A DNA stretch of 64,000 nt from Ornithodoros turicata (GCF_037126465.1 NC_088201.1:231280258-231344257); one strand, 5' to 3'; positions 42,753 through 53,657 are shown, counted from the first letter of the stretch. Notes: a model not told the origin generated them from the sequence alone. Made by a program: numbers and translations.

Positions 42753-43695
42753 CACAGTAAACTTTTTTACACTTTTTTGGTGTTGCCTGTACACTCAAAT
42801 GATGGGTGTTTTCTTTAGTTAAGTGTATTCCTAATAAAACACGGTTATAATGGGTGTTTAAAAGCAAGAACACCCTTAAAATGGGAGTATTCTATTGAAA
42901 ACACTTTTTATGATGGAATTATTTGCTAGCAAATATTCCCTCGTAAATAGTGTAATAGGAGCTTCCGCGGCAGCATACCGAGACCACTGGCCGAGACATA
43001 CAGTCCGACGTTCTTGCTTCTGTGGCAAGCAGCACCGCGAACGCGGTACACTTCCAGCCGTGGTTCCATCGTAGAACCTAAACCGGAGTGCAATGCGTCG
43101 CAGGCACGCCTCGTTAGCTTGTTAACACTGTGGGACCAACGTGAGTGCAGAGGCATAAAGAGACCTGGGGCACCCTCGGTAGCCTATATTGGCGTGTCGG
43201 ATGTATCATATACTGAAATAAAATTTGTTGGGGCACGTTCGTTACATGTGGTGGGGCGGGAAACGTTTGTAACGGTGGCGGGAACGTGTTCTTGCGATTA
43301 ACACCCACGCTTGCAACGAGTCAAAGGTATAAGCTAAATTTCTAACATCCCTCCCTGTCAAATACTGTGTTTTTAACTCAGGTTATCGTCTATAATATGA
43401 TTACTTGCTGAGCGGAGCTGTGGAACCAGCATAGTTTTTCTCTCACGAAATAAAACACCATTTTTGACACCGTACTCCCAATTCAAATGGGTGTAAAAAA
43501 CGTGTATTCGACGTAAAACACCTGTTTCAACACCCCACTTTACACCCTTAATGATCCACATTGGATAAGACGTGGTGTATGTCGGTATTACACCTTTAGT
43601 AATGCACTTTTTGCACTCTTTGTGGAATAGAAAAGGGTGTTTTTATAAGAATACACCTTGTTTGAGCAAATAAAGGTGTAAAATGATTTACTGTG
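42753..43695. mobile_element. family J element (CACAGTAAACTTTTTTACAC)
   Basis: Starts CACAGTAAACTTTTTTACAC, ends GTAAAATGATTTACTGTG, TA/TA flanks. Both ends carry GGTGT and TGGGTGT motifs. The centre (42960-43330) is GC-richer, AATAAAATTTGTTG at 43218, and may be captured DNA. Confidence 0.75.
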
Positions 43696-43697
43696 TA

Positions 43698-44149
43698 GTA
43701 CTTCGATCCTTATTGCGAAGGGGCTCATTATTTCATTCCCCGCAGCATCACCAGCAATGGGGTAGAGTACAACAACGCAGTTGTTCTTGTTCCCCTTTCG
43801 TTTTGAAGTGAGATATTTCGCAACTTCCCCTTCGTGTAAACGATTGTGAGAATACCGCAAGCTCGAAATTCATTGGGTTGAGAAGACTGCCGTTAATGGT
43901 ACACACAAAAACTGTAAACTCTTCATTACTAATAGTGTACACGGTAATCAAAGACCGTGCGTGGAGTGTAAGTAATTTTTTTTTTATATGAGATCTACCG
44001 CGTGTGCATTATTTATCAAAGACTTCCAAGTCTGCTTCGACAGATTCGGTTCGAGGGCAGGTCACGGTGTCATCGTCATCTCACGTTCCGTCTCAACCTA
44101 TACTTAGCCTTCCGAAATGACATGAGGTTCCGGTGTTTTTGCGCTCTAT
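43698..44149. other. unrecognised intergenic DNA
   Basis: No supported features; short frames on both strands only. Confidence 0.35.
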
Positions 44150-44737
44150 TCGATACTTTTTGCGACAAGTATTTTGAAAGTATTTAAAATACTTTTTTTC
44201 AGTATTTGCTACTCAGTACTCAAAATACTTTCCTTCCTCGTAAAGCCGTATCCAGCACACTTTTCCGCGCCGTGTCCAGGTTTTCAGCTCACTGGAACCA
44301 AGCCCCCTTTTTCCTTTATTTTTTGGGGAACTCGCGCATCTGGTACAAGAGGCTGGTCCCACGCTTGGCCTTGCTTGCCAATAGCCCGAACCCTTCGTCA
44401 GAAAACGGTTCCTATTCATACTGCCAGGTGAATCCCTAGGGGATTAGGTACAAGAGAATGCCGGCATTTGTCACCTTGGTCGCCAAAGCAATAAACACGC
44501 GACAGAAGTTGAACGACCCGAGCTGACATACAGGAGGGATTACGAAGTTTTGGGTCTGAACATGGCACCGATATTTATTTGAGTTCACCAAAGTTCACCA
44601 AGCATTCCTTGAAAAGCAAACGTATATGCTTAAGTATGGCGGATGAAGTTCATTCCTTTCAGTTAGACGGCCACGTTCAGAATACGCGTTTCACTTACTG
44701 TTAATACTAAAGTACTTTAAAGAGTATCTTGAATACA

Positions 44738-44985
44738 CACTCTTAAAAATGAACTTCACCGCATAGCACGCTCCTAGCCAACCATTATCTCGAATGATAT
44801 CGTTATCTGCCCTGATTTGTTGAAAACAGGGGCGTACGCCTTTTCTGTGACAATTATGAACAGCATAAGTGTCACAGAAATGGCGTACACCCCCCTTTTT
44901 TAACAAATCAGGGCAGATAACGATATCATTCGAGATAATGGTTGGCTAGGAGCGTGCTATGCGGTGAAGTTCATTTTTAAGAGTG
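44738..44985. mobile_element. family A MITE abutting another
   Basis: Standard ends, CGTACGCC interior. CA on the left; on the right the first two bases of the next MITE are also CA. Confidence 0.88.
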
Positions 44986-45223
44986 CACTCTTAAAAATGA
45001 ACTTCACCACATAGCACGCTCCTGGCCAACCATCGTCCCGAATGACAACGTTCTCGCCCCTGATTTGTTGAAAACGGGAGGCGGAGCCTATTCTGTGCCG
45101 TGCATAATGCCACAAAATAGGCTCCGCCTCCCGTTTTCAACAAATCAGGGGCGAGAACGTCGTCATACGGGATGATGGTTGGCCAGGAGCGTGATATGTG
45201 GTGAAGTTCATTTTTTAAGAGTG
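44986..45223. mobile_element. family A MITE (GGAGCC type), abutting
   Basis: Begins directly at the last base of the previous MITE (GAGTG|CACTC). Right flank TA. Confidence 0.88.
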
Positions 45224-45357
45224 TACTTCTTAGAGTATTCAGTACTCTACTCAAATTACTTTCAGTTTCGAGTATTTTGTACTGTATTTTAAATAATTTT
45301 ACATTGAGTATTCAGTAGCTTATTTTAAATACTTTTGCGCAGTATTTCGTACATGTC

Positions 45358-45969
45358 TGCTTGAGGTTCACTGGCACCTCGAAGTAATTGCTTCCTGGGC
45401 CCACTTCGCTACCCTCGGCATACCCCTCGCCCAGTTTCCGCTGCTCGCTCTCGCCTCTGCGTCGTTCGTTTTTCGCCATATTCCCCGCCGAACTTGAAAG
45501 TGGGACTCCGCAACAAAATTGCTACAAACGTTGCGGCATATTCGTAACTTTTTTTTTTGGATGTCAGGAACATGCGTACGAAATATCTCGGTCCAAAAAC
45601 CGCGCAGATTTTACTCCAACGAATTATTGCGAAGCCAGAGCTTCGCCTCTGTGAAGCGAGGGGGCGCTGAAAACAACACACTGCTGACGTCATCCGGCAT
45701 CTGGCAAGGGAGAAATACAGCAGGCATGGAAGCAGGCGACAACGCTGGGTGACGTCACGGAATCCTCCTCCGGACGATTTCTGCTGTTCGCATTTCGGTT
45801 TCGGTTTCGGTTTGTTATTGCCATCATTTACCGTACGAAAACAAAAGTTTACGAAAACCGGCTTGCCGTTGTTGGACCCAGTTATGTGGATAGGACTTCA
45901 CGAACCTGGCACGGTAATGGCCAACCATTGCACAGATAGCAATGGCACAAACCGATTGCACAAAAAAGC
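45358..45969. other. unrecognised DNA
   Basis: TGACGTCA-like motifs at 45684 and 45750 and an inverted GAAGC...GCTTC cluster at 45630-45660. Two antiparallel frames near 45409-45693 are incidental. Confidence 0.35.
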
Positions 45970-45971
45970 AC

Positions 45972-46060
45972 AAAAAATTGCATATTGCATTGATAGCACA
46001 AAAAATTGCATATTGCATTGATAGCACAAAAAATTGCATATTGCATTGATAGCACAAAAA
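45972..46060. repeat. 28-bp tandem repeat
   Basis: ATTGCATATTGCATTGATAG followed by CACAAAAA, three units with partial flanking units (starts at 45977, 46005, 46033). The complement gives a repetitive NAICNFLCYQ-type frame, not a gene. Confidence 0.9.
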
Positions 46061-46094
46061 ATTGCCGATAGCACAAACGGCTATCGGCTCGGTG

Positions 46095-46337
46095 AAAGGC
46101 TCGGGGCGCACGCTTTTTTTTGTGACAATTAATATAACTGCGTAAGTGTCACAAAAAGACGTACGCATCCCCTGTGCTGGAAACGGGAGGTGTACGCCGT
46201 TTTTTGTGGGATTATACGGTTCATAATTGCAACAAAAATGGCGTACGCCCCACGTTTTCATCAAATCGAGCACGTTGTCGTTCGGGATGATAGTTGGCTA
46301 GAAGTGTGCTATGCGGTGAAGCTCTGTTTTTAGAGTG
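46095..46337. mobile_element. degenerate A/B-type MITE remnant
   Basis: GTGACAATTAATATAACTG, GGCGTACGCCCCACG and CGTTCGGGATGATAGTTGGC with an end CTGTTTTTAGAGTG before TA. The left arm is rearranged. Confidence 0.6.
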
Positions 46338-46568
46338 TAAGGCGGAGTCACATCATTACCATCGCTACCCTCTATTTTAAGTGTTGCGCACCCTTAGAAA
46401 TGAACTTCACCGCATAGTACGCTCCTAGTCAATCACCCTCTCGAATGATGCCGTTATCTGCCCTGATTCGATGAAAACGGAAGGCGTACAATTTTTTTTT
46501 TTTCAATAATAAACAGCATAAGTGTCATAAAAAAGGCGTACACCTGTCGTTTTGAACAAATCAGGGTA

Positions 46569-47052
46569 CACTCTTAAAAATGAACTTCACCGCATAGCAC
46601 GCTCCTAGCCAACCACCCTCTCGAATGATGCCGTTATCTGCCCTGATTTGTTGAAAACAGGAGGCGGACGCCTTTTTGTGGTAATTGTGAACAGTATAAG
46701 TGTCACAAAAAGGCGTACGCCTCCCGTTTTCAACAAATCAGGGCAGATAACGATATCTTTCGAGATGATGGTTGACTACACTCTAAAAACAGAACTTCAC
46801 CGCATTGCACGCTGAGCGCCAACCATTGCGGCGAATGATAGGGTTATCGCCATTCCGATTCGAAGAGAGGGGTGTGCGTACGCCCTTTTGCTACAATTCG
46901 GATGTATGAAAATTGCCACAAAACGGCGTACGCCCCCCTCTCTCTTCGAATCGGAAGCGATAACCATATATTACACGGCAATGGTTGGAGCACAGCGTGC
47001 TATGCGGTGAGTGTAGGACCGTGTTATGCAGTGAAGTTCATTTGTAAAAGTG
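46569..47052. mobile_element. second-level family A MITE
   Basis: CACTCTTAAAAATG start; right arm split at GATGGTTGAC-TA by the family B copy at 46789, resuming TAGGACCGTGTTATGC and ending TTTGTAAAAGTG. Inserted at TA of the outer element. Confidence 0.85.
46789..47013. mobile_element. third-level family B MITE, right end shortened
   Basis: CACTCTAAAAACAGAAC left end; the right end reads GCGGTGAGTG, having lost about 15 bases of the usual TIR. TA/TA flanks. Confidence 0.85.
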
Positions 47053-47054
47053 TA

Positions 47055-47302
47055 CGCTCTAAAAACAAGGCTTCACCGCATAGCACGCTGTGCGCCAACC
47101 ATTGCTACGAATGATAGGGTTATCTCTTCTTATTCGAGGAGAGAGAGGGGCGTACGCCTTTTTGTGGCAATTTGGATATATGGTAGTCGCCACAAAAAGG
47201 CGTACGCCCTCCTCTCTCCTCAAATCAAAAGCGATAACCCTATCATTCGCAGCAATGGTTGGAGCACAGCGTGCTATGCGGTGAAGTTCTGTTTTTAGAG
47301 TG
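47055..47302. mobile_element. family B MITE beside second-level copy
   Basis: CGCTCTAAAAACAAGG to CTGTTTTTAGAGTG, TA between it and 46569-47052 and TA on the right, so it entered the target duplication. Confidence 0.85.
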
Positions 47303-47337
47303 TAGATAACGATATTATTCGAGATGATGGTTGACTA

Positions 47338-47734
47338 CAGTCTTAAAAATGAACTTCACCTCATTTCACGCTCCTAGCCAACCACCGTCTCGAACAATAT
47401 CGTTATCTGACCTGATTTGTTGAAAACGGGAGGCGTACGCCTTTTCTGTGACAATTATAACCAGCATAAGTGTCACAAAAAAGGCGTACGCCTCCCGTTT
47501 CCATCAAATCAGGGCAGATAACGATATCATTCCAGATGATGGTTGGCTAAGAGCGTGCCATGCGGTGAAGTTCATTTTTTAAGAGACATATGTCGGCACA
47601 GTTCCCCTAGAAGTCGGCCCAGGACGCACATTTCCCCAGGGCGTCAGTCGTGACGTTGCCCACATACGTGAGGCCGACAACGGCAAGCCCTTTCACCGTC
47701 ACCGTCACCACCACCACCTCATTTTTTAAGAGTG
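47338..47734. mobile_element. family A MITE interrupted by a SINE tail
   Basis: CAGTCTTAAAAATG to AAGAGTG, TA/TA flanks inside the outer element. The right TIR is split by the retroposed segment 47586-47718. Confidence 0.88.
47586..47718 (+). repeat. SINE2 insertion with 14-bp target duplication
   Basis: ACATATGTCGGCACAGTTCC, AAGTCGGCCCAGGACGCAC, GTGAGGCCGACAACGGC and ACCGTCACC microsatellite tail. Flanked by TCATTTTTTAAGAG at 47572-47585 and 47719-47732. 5'-truncated retroposition. Confidence 0.92.
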
Positions 47735-47774
47735 TAGGAGCGTGCTATGCGGTGAAGTTCATCTTTTAAGGGTG

Positions 47775-48769
47775 CAAGCAGTAGACCTTTATAAAAATGC
47801 ACGGCTTTTCGACGAAATCATCGCAGTGGTGCGGATTATACGACGCAAAACACGGCACAGTACCGTCGAGACGGAAAAGGCTCGCATGATGTCGAGAAGG
47901 TGCGCTCTGCCAGTAATTAGAGTGAGGTAGTGGGAAGAGAGAGAGAAGTGGGGGGAGGAGAGCTTGAGCCCCAGGGGGTCTCGGCGCTGGGCCGCGTCCC
48001 TGGGGGGTCTCTTCGGATGAGAACGCCAACGGCGACCCCTGGGGAACGTCCGCTCTTAACGAACATGGGAGCCGGCCAGGGGTTCCCAAGAGAGGCCGGG
48101 TTTCCCAGGCGCCGCCGATAAAAGACTTGCATGAAAAAGTGGCGCACCAAAAGAGGAAAAAAAAAAAGAAAGAAAGAGAGAAAGAAAAGAGAAAAGGGAG
48201 AAACATTAGAACGGTAGGAGAAGAGAAGGATGGAAAGAGAAAGAAGGAGAGAGAGAATGGTGTGTGTGTGTGTGTGGAAATGTCAACGAAAGGTCGCGCG
48301 CGGGTGTACGATTGATGGCTATATAAGCCACTGGAGTTTTCGCTGTAGTAGTTAATTAAGCCCGAGGTAGGATCTGTAACTTGGAGAAAGAGGAGCCAAC
48401 TTTTTGCGCGGTTTACTAGTTTACTCGATGTAGCGCCAGGAGGCGCTAGTTGCATCAATAGTGTAGAAAGAGACAGCTCCTCGGAAAGGCCAAGCACAAA
48501 GGAGACGACAATACTGACTATGGAGTATAGCCACAAACAAGAACGTTCCACGGATTTTTTTAATTTTTTTTTTTTTTTGTGGGGGCGTATAAGGGAGACA
48601 AAGCGTGCAACCCCTCTCCTCCTTTCCTGGAGACAGAGTTTGTGCGGGTGTTCAGAGGTCCATATTATTATATATATAAAGAAAATTTATTACATTAAAC
48701 TTGATGAGACCTACAGTGAGTAAGCAGTGAGTAACAGTGGTATATACAGTGAAACCGCTTAATAACATA
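47775..48769. other. GC- and purine-rich unique region
   Basis: GAGAGAAG and AAAGAAAG tracts, TG microsatellite at 48260, then TATATAAG and a CpG-poor stretch. The 261-codon minus frame (47766-48551) is composed of low-complexity tracts. AT-rich at 48660-48700. Confidence 0.4.
48317..48352 (+). promoter_or_regulatory. possible TATA-type core promoter
   Basis: TATATAAG at 48320 is preceded by GA-rich DNA and followed about 28 bases later by CGCTGTAGTAGTT. No downstream gene identified, so this rests on motif and spacing only. Confidence 0.25.
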
Positions 48770-49516
48770 CAGAGTTGTACGTAACGCGTTACTAGTAATT
48801 GCGTTACTAGTAATCAATTACTTTTTCAGTAATTTTTTAACATAATCGATTAATTTTGTGAGCAAGTAATTTTCGAAGTAATCTGATTACAATTTTCGGT
48901 ATTCAATTACTGAGTTATCCATTACATTTTTAACCTTCTGTCAACAATGGCATTGTCAGCAAGACAATCTGGTCTGTTCCCCCACGAGTTCGACTGAAGC
49001 AACGACGCAGAGGTCACCGTGACGGCCGTCTCTAGTCCACGCGTGTTTCATGCACACTGCAGTATTGTGATAATTCCTTACAACCGCGACCTACTGGAGC
49101 AACAGTAAAATAGGTGACTGTATTTATAAATTGTGCGGGCTGAGCATAACAATAGTGACAAAAAAAAAAGCGGATGTTTCGATGTTGTTTTAAATGTGTA
49201 CATAAATCTGTAATAAACGCGTGTATGTGTTTTGTATGTTGCTTTCAAATGTATTCGTGAATTTCACTTACCATGTATGTTAGTGTCTCGTATTAGAATT
49301 TGCAACAAGAGCTGCATGGTTGCATTCACTGCAGGCTTGTTGGCTTTGCTATGGCCGACAATTTAAAAGTAACGGGAAAAGTGACGCGTTACATTTTTAA
49401 TCGGTAACGTATTACATTTTTGATGAAGCAATTTGTAACGGTAAAGAATTGCTTTTTGCGCAGTAGTAACAGTAATTGTAAAGAATTACTTTTTTCGAGT
49501 AACGTGTACAACTCTG
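48770..49516. mobile_element. hAT-like element, second copy of the 41373 family
   Basis: CAGAGTTGTACGTAACGCGT to CGTGTACAACTCTG; shares TTGTGAGCAAGTAATTTTC, TCTAGTCCACGCGTG and GCAACAAGAGCTGCATGG with 41373-42694. No 8-bp duplication; flanks show GTGAAACCG on both sides. Confidence 0.85.
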
Positions 49517-49735
49517 TTGCTGTGAAACCGGATGTCGTTTTGGCACCAAACCGGACACGGTGAAAATGGCATGTATAGCGGTGATAGCCTTTGCGTTTCT
49601 GAATCTCGTGAGAGCACTTTACAGTAGCAATTCAAACTTCGCATTCCTCTGAAAAGTAAACCGATCTGTTTTAATTTTTTTTTTCTGCTGTCATTACTTC
49701 GACCAGTACTTAACACACGTTCCTCAGCTTCAGAC

Positions 49736-50116
49736 CACGACCTACTTTATACTAGAGACCTGGACAACTGGCGATCGCCTATGGGAGAGCCGGGTCATGG
49801 GATAGTTACGGTAGTGGCCACTGCAAGCGCCACATAGCATTATTGGGGAGAGGGAATGACACTACCACTCTTGCCACCCTCTTTCGTGCTACGCAGGCTG
49901 TTGCTAAGCACACGCTATTCTCTCTCTTCAACAGCTATTCTCTCTCGTTGTCAACACAGCCCACCATGCATTGCCGCGGTTTCGGCAAGTCACGTGGTAA
50001 CGAATAGTGCGAGCTATAGCGCCAAATCCCATAGCCAAGCCGCGGTTGTCAGAACTACTACCCAGGTGCTGGGAGCTTTGCGGATGGCCAGGTCTCTAGT
50101 ATAGTAGTAGGTCGTG
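49736..50116. mobile_element. hAT-like MITE CACGACCTACT with CTTCAGAC duplication
   Basis: Ends CACGACCTACTTTATACTAG and the inverse of CACGACCTACTACTATACTA, continuing AGAGACCTGG. Perfect 8-bp duplication CTTCAGAC (49728-49735, 50117-50124). Confidence 0.88.
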
Positions 50117-50124
50117 CTTCAGAC

Positions 50125-51041
50125 TCAAAAGAGCTAAAAATCGAAGACATAGCCAATCATAGCCAGTCCGAGTTCATAAATTCCCTCACAAACAAGCGAC
50201 ATAATAAGCATAGTCAAAAACGTTAAAAACCGATGAGGACACGGCACTGAACTCCCAACCAAAGAATTTTTTATTTCGCGAAACGAGGCCCCTTCCTCTC
50301 CTCCTTTATTCCCTCTCCTGTCGAACTTCCTGTTTACACCGCTATCTATTGCGCACACAACCGTTATCATTAAGTGGCCGTCGTGAATGCTGATATTTTT
50401 GGACAAAGACAACATAGGAGGGGTTACTGATGGCAGTTACTGCCTGCTTTTTGGATCTCGTGCGCCTCTCGAAAGAGAAGGCTATCTTGTTTTGTTTTGT
50501 TTTTGTTTTTTTTTACATCTGAACATTTTTTTAAATTCTGCCTGACATCCCACACATGTCAATAAGAGGTCCCCTGACGTACTTTATCTATTAGAGGTAT
50601 TAGTTGAATGTTCTTTTAAACGAGTGTTTACGCGCCTTGATGATTGCCCGATATATACCTTAAGTTTTTCTATGTGTTTTTAGTTTTAGGTATTAGTTTT
50701 TAGCTTTTTTCTAGCTTTTGACTTTATCTACCAATCAGCAACCAGCTCAAGTTTTAACCCTTTTTCTTAATGAGCAAAATCAAGCGGCTTTTACCTTCTT
50801 TTTGCCCTCTGCCTGACCATCAAACTTCCCATCCTTCGTCTTAAAAATAAAGATGTTGTTCTTTTTGTTGTTTGGACGCCCGATGATATGCAACCTTGCG
50901 TTGAATGACGGAATAAACAGAAACAGAAACGACATAAATAGCTGACCAAGCGTCAGGGCTCCCGCTCGTTGCTGGCAACCAAGGTTGTGCTGAAGACCAA
51001 TTCTACCTTAGGCTGTGCCGTCTCAAGTTTGTCGGGCACAC
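50125..51041. other. unrecognised DNA, possible LINE 3' end
   Basis: 50880-50935 (GATATGCAACCTTGCGTTG, GAATAAACAGAAACAGAAAC) resembles a LINE 3' end. TTTTAG/TTTTTAG runs at 50680-50720. A minus frame at 50134-50415 has no recognised domain. Confidence 0.35.
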
Positions 51042-51196
51042 TTTCCAAAATGTCCGCACATTTTCCCCTTGAAGTCGGCCCAGAACGCACACTAACCCCC
51101 ACTCCTTCGTGCTGCGCGGTCTCTCCATCTGTCCACGTCTGTACGCCGCTTATAGCCACGGTTGCTTCGCGGCGCTAGCACGGAAATAAAAGAAAA
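51042..51196 (+). repeat. SINE 3' half
   Basis: AAAATGTCCGCACATTTTCC, TTGAAGTCGGCCCAGAACGC, TACGCCGCTTATAGCCACGG, GGCGCTAGCACGG and A-rich tail. Confidence 0.85.
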
Positions 51197-51199
51197 ATA

Positions 51200-51716
51200 C
51201 TGCTTCTTCTTCTTCTTTTGGGCATTACAGATAGAGACCGCGAGTGCATAGTTTATAGTGGCCTTTTTTTTACCTTTCGTGCATTAAGGACAGACCCCTA
51301 ATACACACTTTATAGCGAACTTTTTTATATACTTTTTACATACTTTTTATATACTTTTTATGTACTACATAAAGCGAGCCAAATATAGCGAAAACGCGGG
51401 GACATACGAGGAGGTTTATTACAGTAATGGATCATAAGAGGGGGACGGTAATCTCCTTCGGCGGTGTTTCGTTACCCTTAAGACGAGGTGATGAAGGTTT
51501 TGGGGGAGGTAGGGGATGTTTTTTTTTGTTGTTTTTTTATTCTCTGGTGTATAACGAGAGAGTGCACGGGGGTGAAGCAACAAACCCGAGGAATTCCCCC
51601 TTCTTCGATCCGTCTAACGTAGTGAAGAAAACCACGTGCACATGAGTAGTAGGTGACCCCACATTGTCAAGCGATCTGCCTGCCGGTGGTGCGGAATGTT
51701 GCTCCAGGCGATCGTT
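51200..51716. other. unrecognised DNA
   Basis: CTT microsatellite at 51204-51220 and repeated TATACTTTTTA at 51325-51362. The frame 51427-51645 has no motif. Confidence 0.35.
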
Positions 51717-51754
51717 CTTCCTGGGTCGACTTCACGGGAAGCTTTCTCTTATTT

Positions 51755-51868
51755 ATATATATTTTTTTATTTCGTGTTAGCGACGCGAAGACATTGTGGC
51801 TGTGAGCGCCGCGAGCGGACGTGGAGTGGTGGAGAGAGGAAAGCGGGAGGGAGAGGGGGACAGGGTGG
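51755..51868 (-). repeat. SINE 3' tail, inverted
   Basis: Minus strand: TCTCTCCACCACTCCACGTC, CGGCGCTCACAGCCACAATG, TTCGCGTCGCTAACACG and an A/T-rich tail. CTGGGTCGACTTCACGGGAA at 51720 is a further inverted body scrap. Confidence 0.65.
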
Positions 51869-51904
51869 TTGGGAATGCGGCCTGAAGCCCGGTCTTCAGC
51901 TTGA

Positions 51905-52067
51905 CCAGCTCCCGTGGCGCAGCGGTAACGCGTGCGCTTGGAGACTGGGAGGTCCGCGGTTCGAATCCGCGGGCCGGCTGTGCCGTCTGGGGTTTTTCCT
52001 GGGTTTCCCTCAGATGTGTAATAGGCGTATGCCGGCACAGTTCCCCTGAAGTCGGCCCATAGACGCA
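51905..52067 (+). repeat. SINE head variant
   Basis: CAGCTCCCGTGGCGCAGCGG with box A-like GTGGCGCAGCGGTAACG, box B GCGGTTCGAATCCGCG, body GGTTTTTCCTGGGTTTCC, GCCGGCACAGTTCCCC and AAGTCGGCCCATAGACGCA. The middle differs from the 41426 copy (CAGATGTGTAATAGGCGTAT). Confidence 0.85.
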
Positions 52068-52719
52068 GCAGCTATCCTCCGAGCTCCAGCTATCCTCCGA
52101 GCTATCCTCCCCCGAGCGGAATCCGCTCGGGGGAGGATAGCCCTTTCACCTCCTTTCCCTTTCACCACTGTTTCCACTCCCTTTCACCTCCGAAAGGGAG
52201 GATCACCCTTTCCTCTCCTCCTCTCCACCACCTTTCCCTTCCCGAGAAACATGCCGCCTAATCAGGCAGGCAGACCTCTCGGGTTCCTCCCAACGACACT
52301 CCTCCTCCTCCTCCTCCTTCAGCTTGTGGTTACCCCATGACGCGCGTTAAAAGGGAGGCTCCGCACCAAAAGCGCGTTGAGGTAACAGTGCGAAAGGGGG
52401 GTATCCCGAAATGCCACCGTTAAGAATCCACCGTTTAGAATCCCATATGCTCAAAATCATATAAACAGTGCTAGCGTATAGCGTAGAGTGCGTACCCAAC
52501 TGTGGGGAGCCCCCCAGCGGCGTTGGTGAACTGTAAAAAAAAACACACACCAAAACTAACCTAACCAAAATCTAATAATTTTTGCTGCTCTGATATGACC
52601 GCCATGCTAAGCCTAACGGTCGCCAAAAAGTATCTGTTACCGCCGCGAACCGACCGTGGCGCCAATAGAGACGTAGCGAGGACAACAGGAAGCAGTTGGA
52701 GACAGGCATGAGGTTAGTA
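52068..52719. other. CTCC-rich DNA with a perfect short palindrome
   Basis: 52104-52144 is an inverted repeat, GCTATCCTCCCCCGAGCGGA and its complement separated by one base. CTCCTCCTCC and CCTTTCACC repeats follow. GGACTTCGCGGG at the end belongs to the next SINE. Confidence 0.5.
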
Positions 52720-52880
52720 TGCGTCCTTGGCGGACTTCGCGGGAAACTGTGCCGACATTCGTGTTGCGAGCCTGCCGGAAAACCCAATGAAAACCTCGGA
52801 AGCACAGCCAGTGGAAGGATTCGAACCCAACACCTCCCAGACTCTACGACGACGTGTACGACCCTCGGGCCACTACCAAC
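52720..52880 (-). repeat. tRNA-derived SINE, inverted
   Basis: Minus strand: box B-like GTTGGGTTCGAATCC, GAGGTTTTCATTGGGTTTTC, GAATGTCGGCACAGTTTCCC and GCGAAGTCCGCCAAGGACGC. Head diverged. Confidence 0.7.
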
Positions 52881-53127
52881 GACATGATGCTTTTATCCAC
52901 TCTTTCTTTATCAACTTTTATCAGTCATGTAGCTGTTCATCATGATAGTCGTATAGCCCCCATGTAGTTCACGTTCCTTTACGATGCAGACTATACTCTG
53001 TAGGTTCACGTAGAGTCACTAAATAAGGTGCGCTTCAGAGTATCGACACTGAGGCAAAAGGGTGAGTTGGAGCCGCCATGTTGTTTTCGTTTGATCTGCA
53101 ACCCCATCCATGGAGTGCTCTTCGAAC

Positions 53128-53657
53128 CGTCTATTCACGAGAACGACATTCCTCAGAATAATCCGGCGGAAGATGCGAAAAACGTCATAGGTTTATGCTG
53201 TAAACATGAGCGCGAGCTTTCAACGTCGTGTCTTCACGTGCGCTGCTGATCGTGGGGCATATCCTGCGACACAGTCACAAGATATTCCGTAGCAGACGAC
53301 AGGAAAGGACCCTGACGGTGTCGTCTGCCAAGTGTCGTCTGCTAAGTGCGCAGGTACACCACTCCAGATACTTCCGGCACCGTGGGAATGCTCAACATAA
53401 CACCGGGCGGAACTTCGGCTGTGCGAGCACACTTTCACAACCGAACTTCATCTTCATCTGTTTCTACTGCCGAAGTAGAGGTGGGGCTGGAGGTGAAACG
53501 GAAACAACATGGCGGCTCCATCTCACCCTTTCGCTTCAGTGTCGACACTCTGCTTATCTAGTGACTCCAGCTTCACGCTACCTTCGTGTATACGCACAGA
53601 ACCAACTTCAAGCTCCTTTCATTTTTCTTCCCTCGTGCGTGTCCGTGTGAATCCACA
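53128..53657. mobile_element. M element, longer copy
   Basis: ATTCACGAGAACGACATTCC, GATGCGAAAAACGTCATAGG and TAGCAGACGACAGGAAA with GTGTCGTCTGCTAAGTGCGC recur in the copy at 61991-62249. The right end GTGTCCGTGTGAATCCAC is a diverged inverse. Confidence 0.55.

Larger units (their letters stand above)
44150..45357. mobile_element. AAATACTTT-rich hAT-like element (tentative)
   Basis: Both sides are dense in AAAATACTTT/GAGTATTCAGTA motifs (44165-44235, 44700-44735, 45225-45350). The right end CAGTATTTCGTACATGTCTG would be a plausible hAT terminus; the left end is unclear. It holds two abutting family A MITEs. Confidence 0.4.
46389..47774. mobile_element. outer family A MITE of a five-element nest
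   Basis: Pieces 46389-46566, 47305-47335 and 47737-47774 join into one family A copy: CACCCTTAGAAATG start, CAGGG|TA|GATAACGAT junction, GGTTGAC|TA|GGAGCGTGC junction, TTTTAAGGGTG end. Each interruption carries TA on both sides. Confidence 0.85.

Noticed and set aside
47766..48551. 261-codon minus-strand open frame, the longest in the window
   Set aside because: Made of F/L/S-rich low-complexity stretches from purine tracts and a GC-rich segment; no domain, and it starts inside a MITE terminus.
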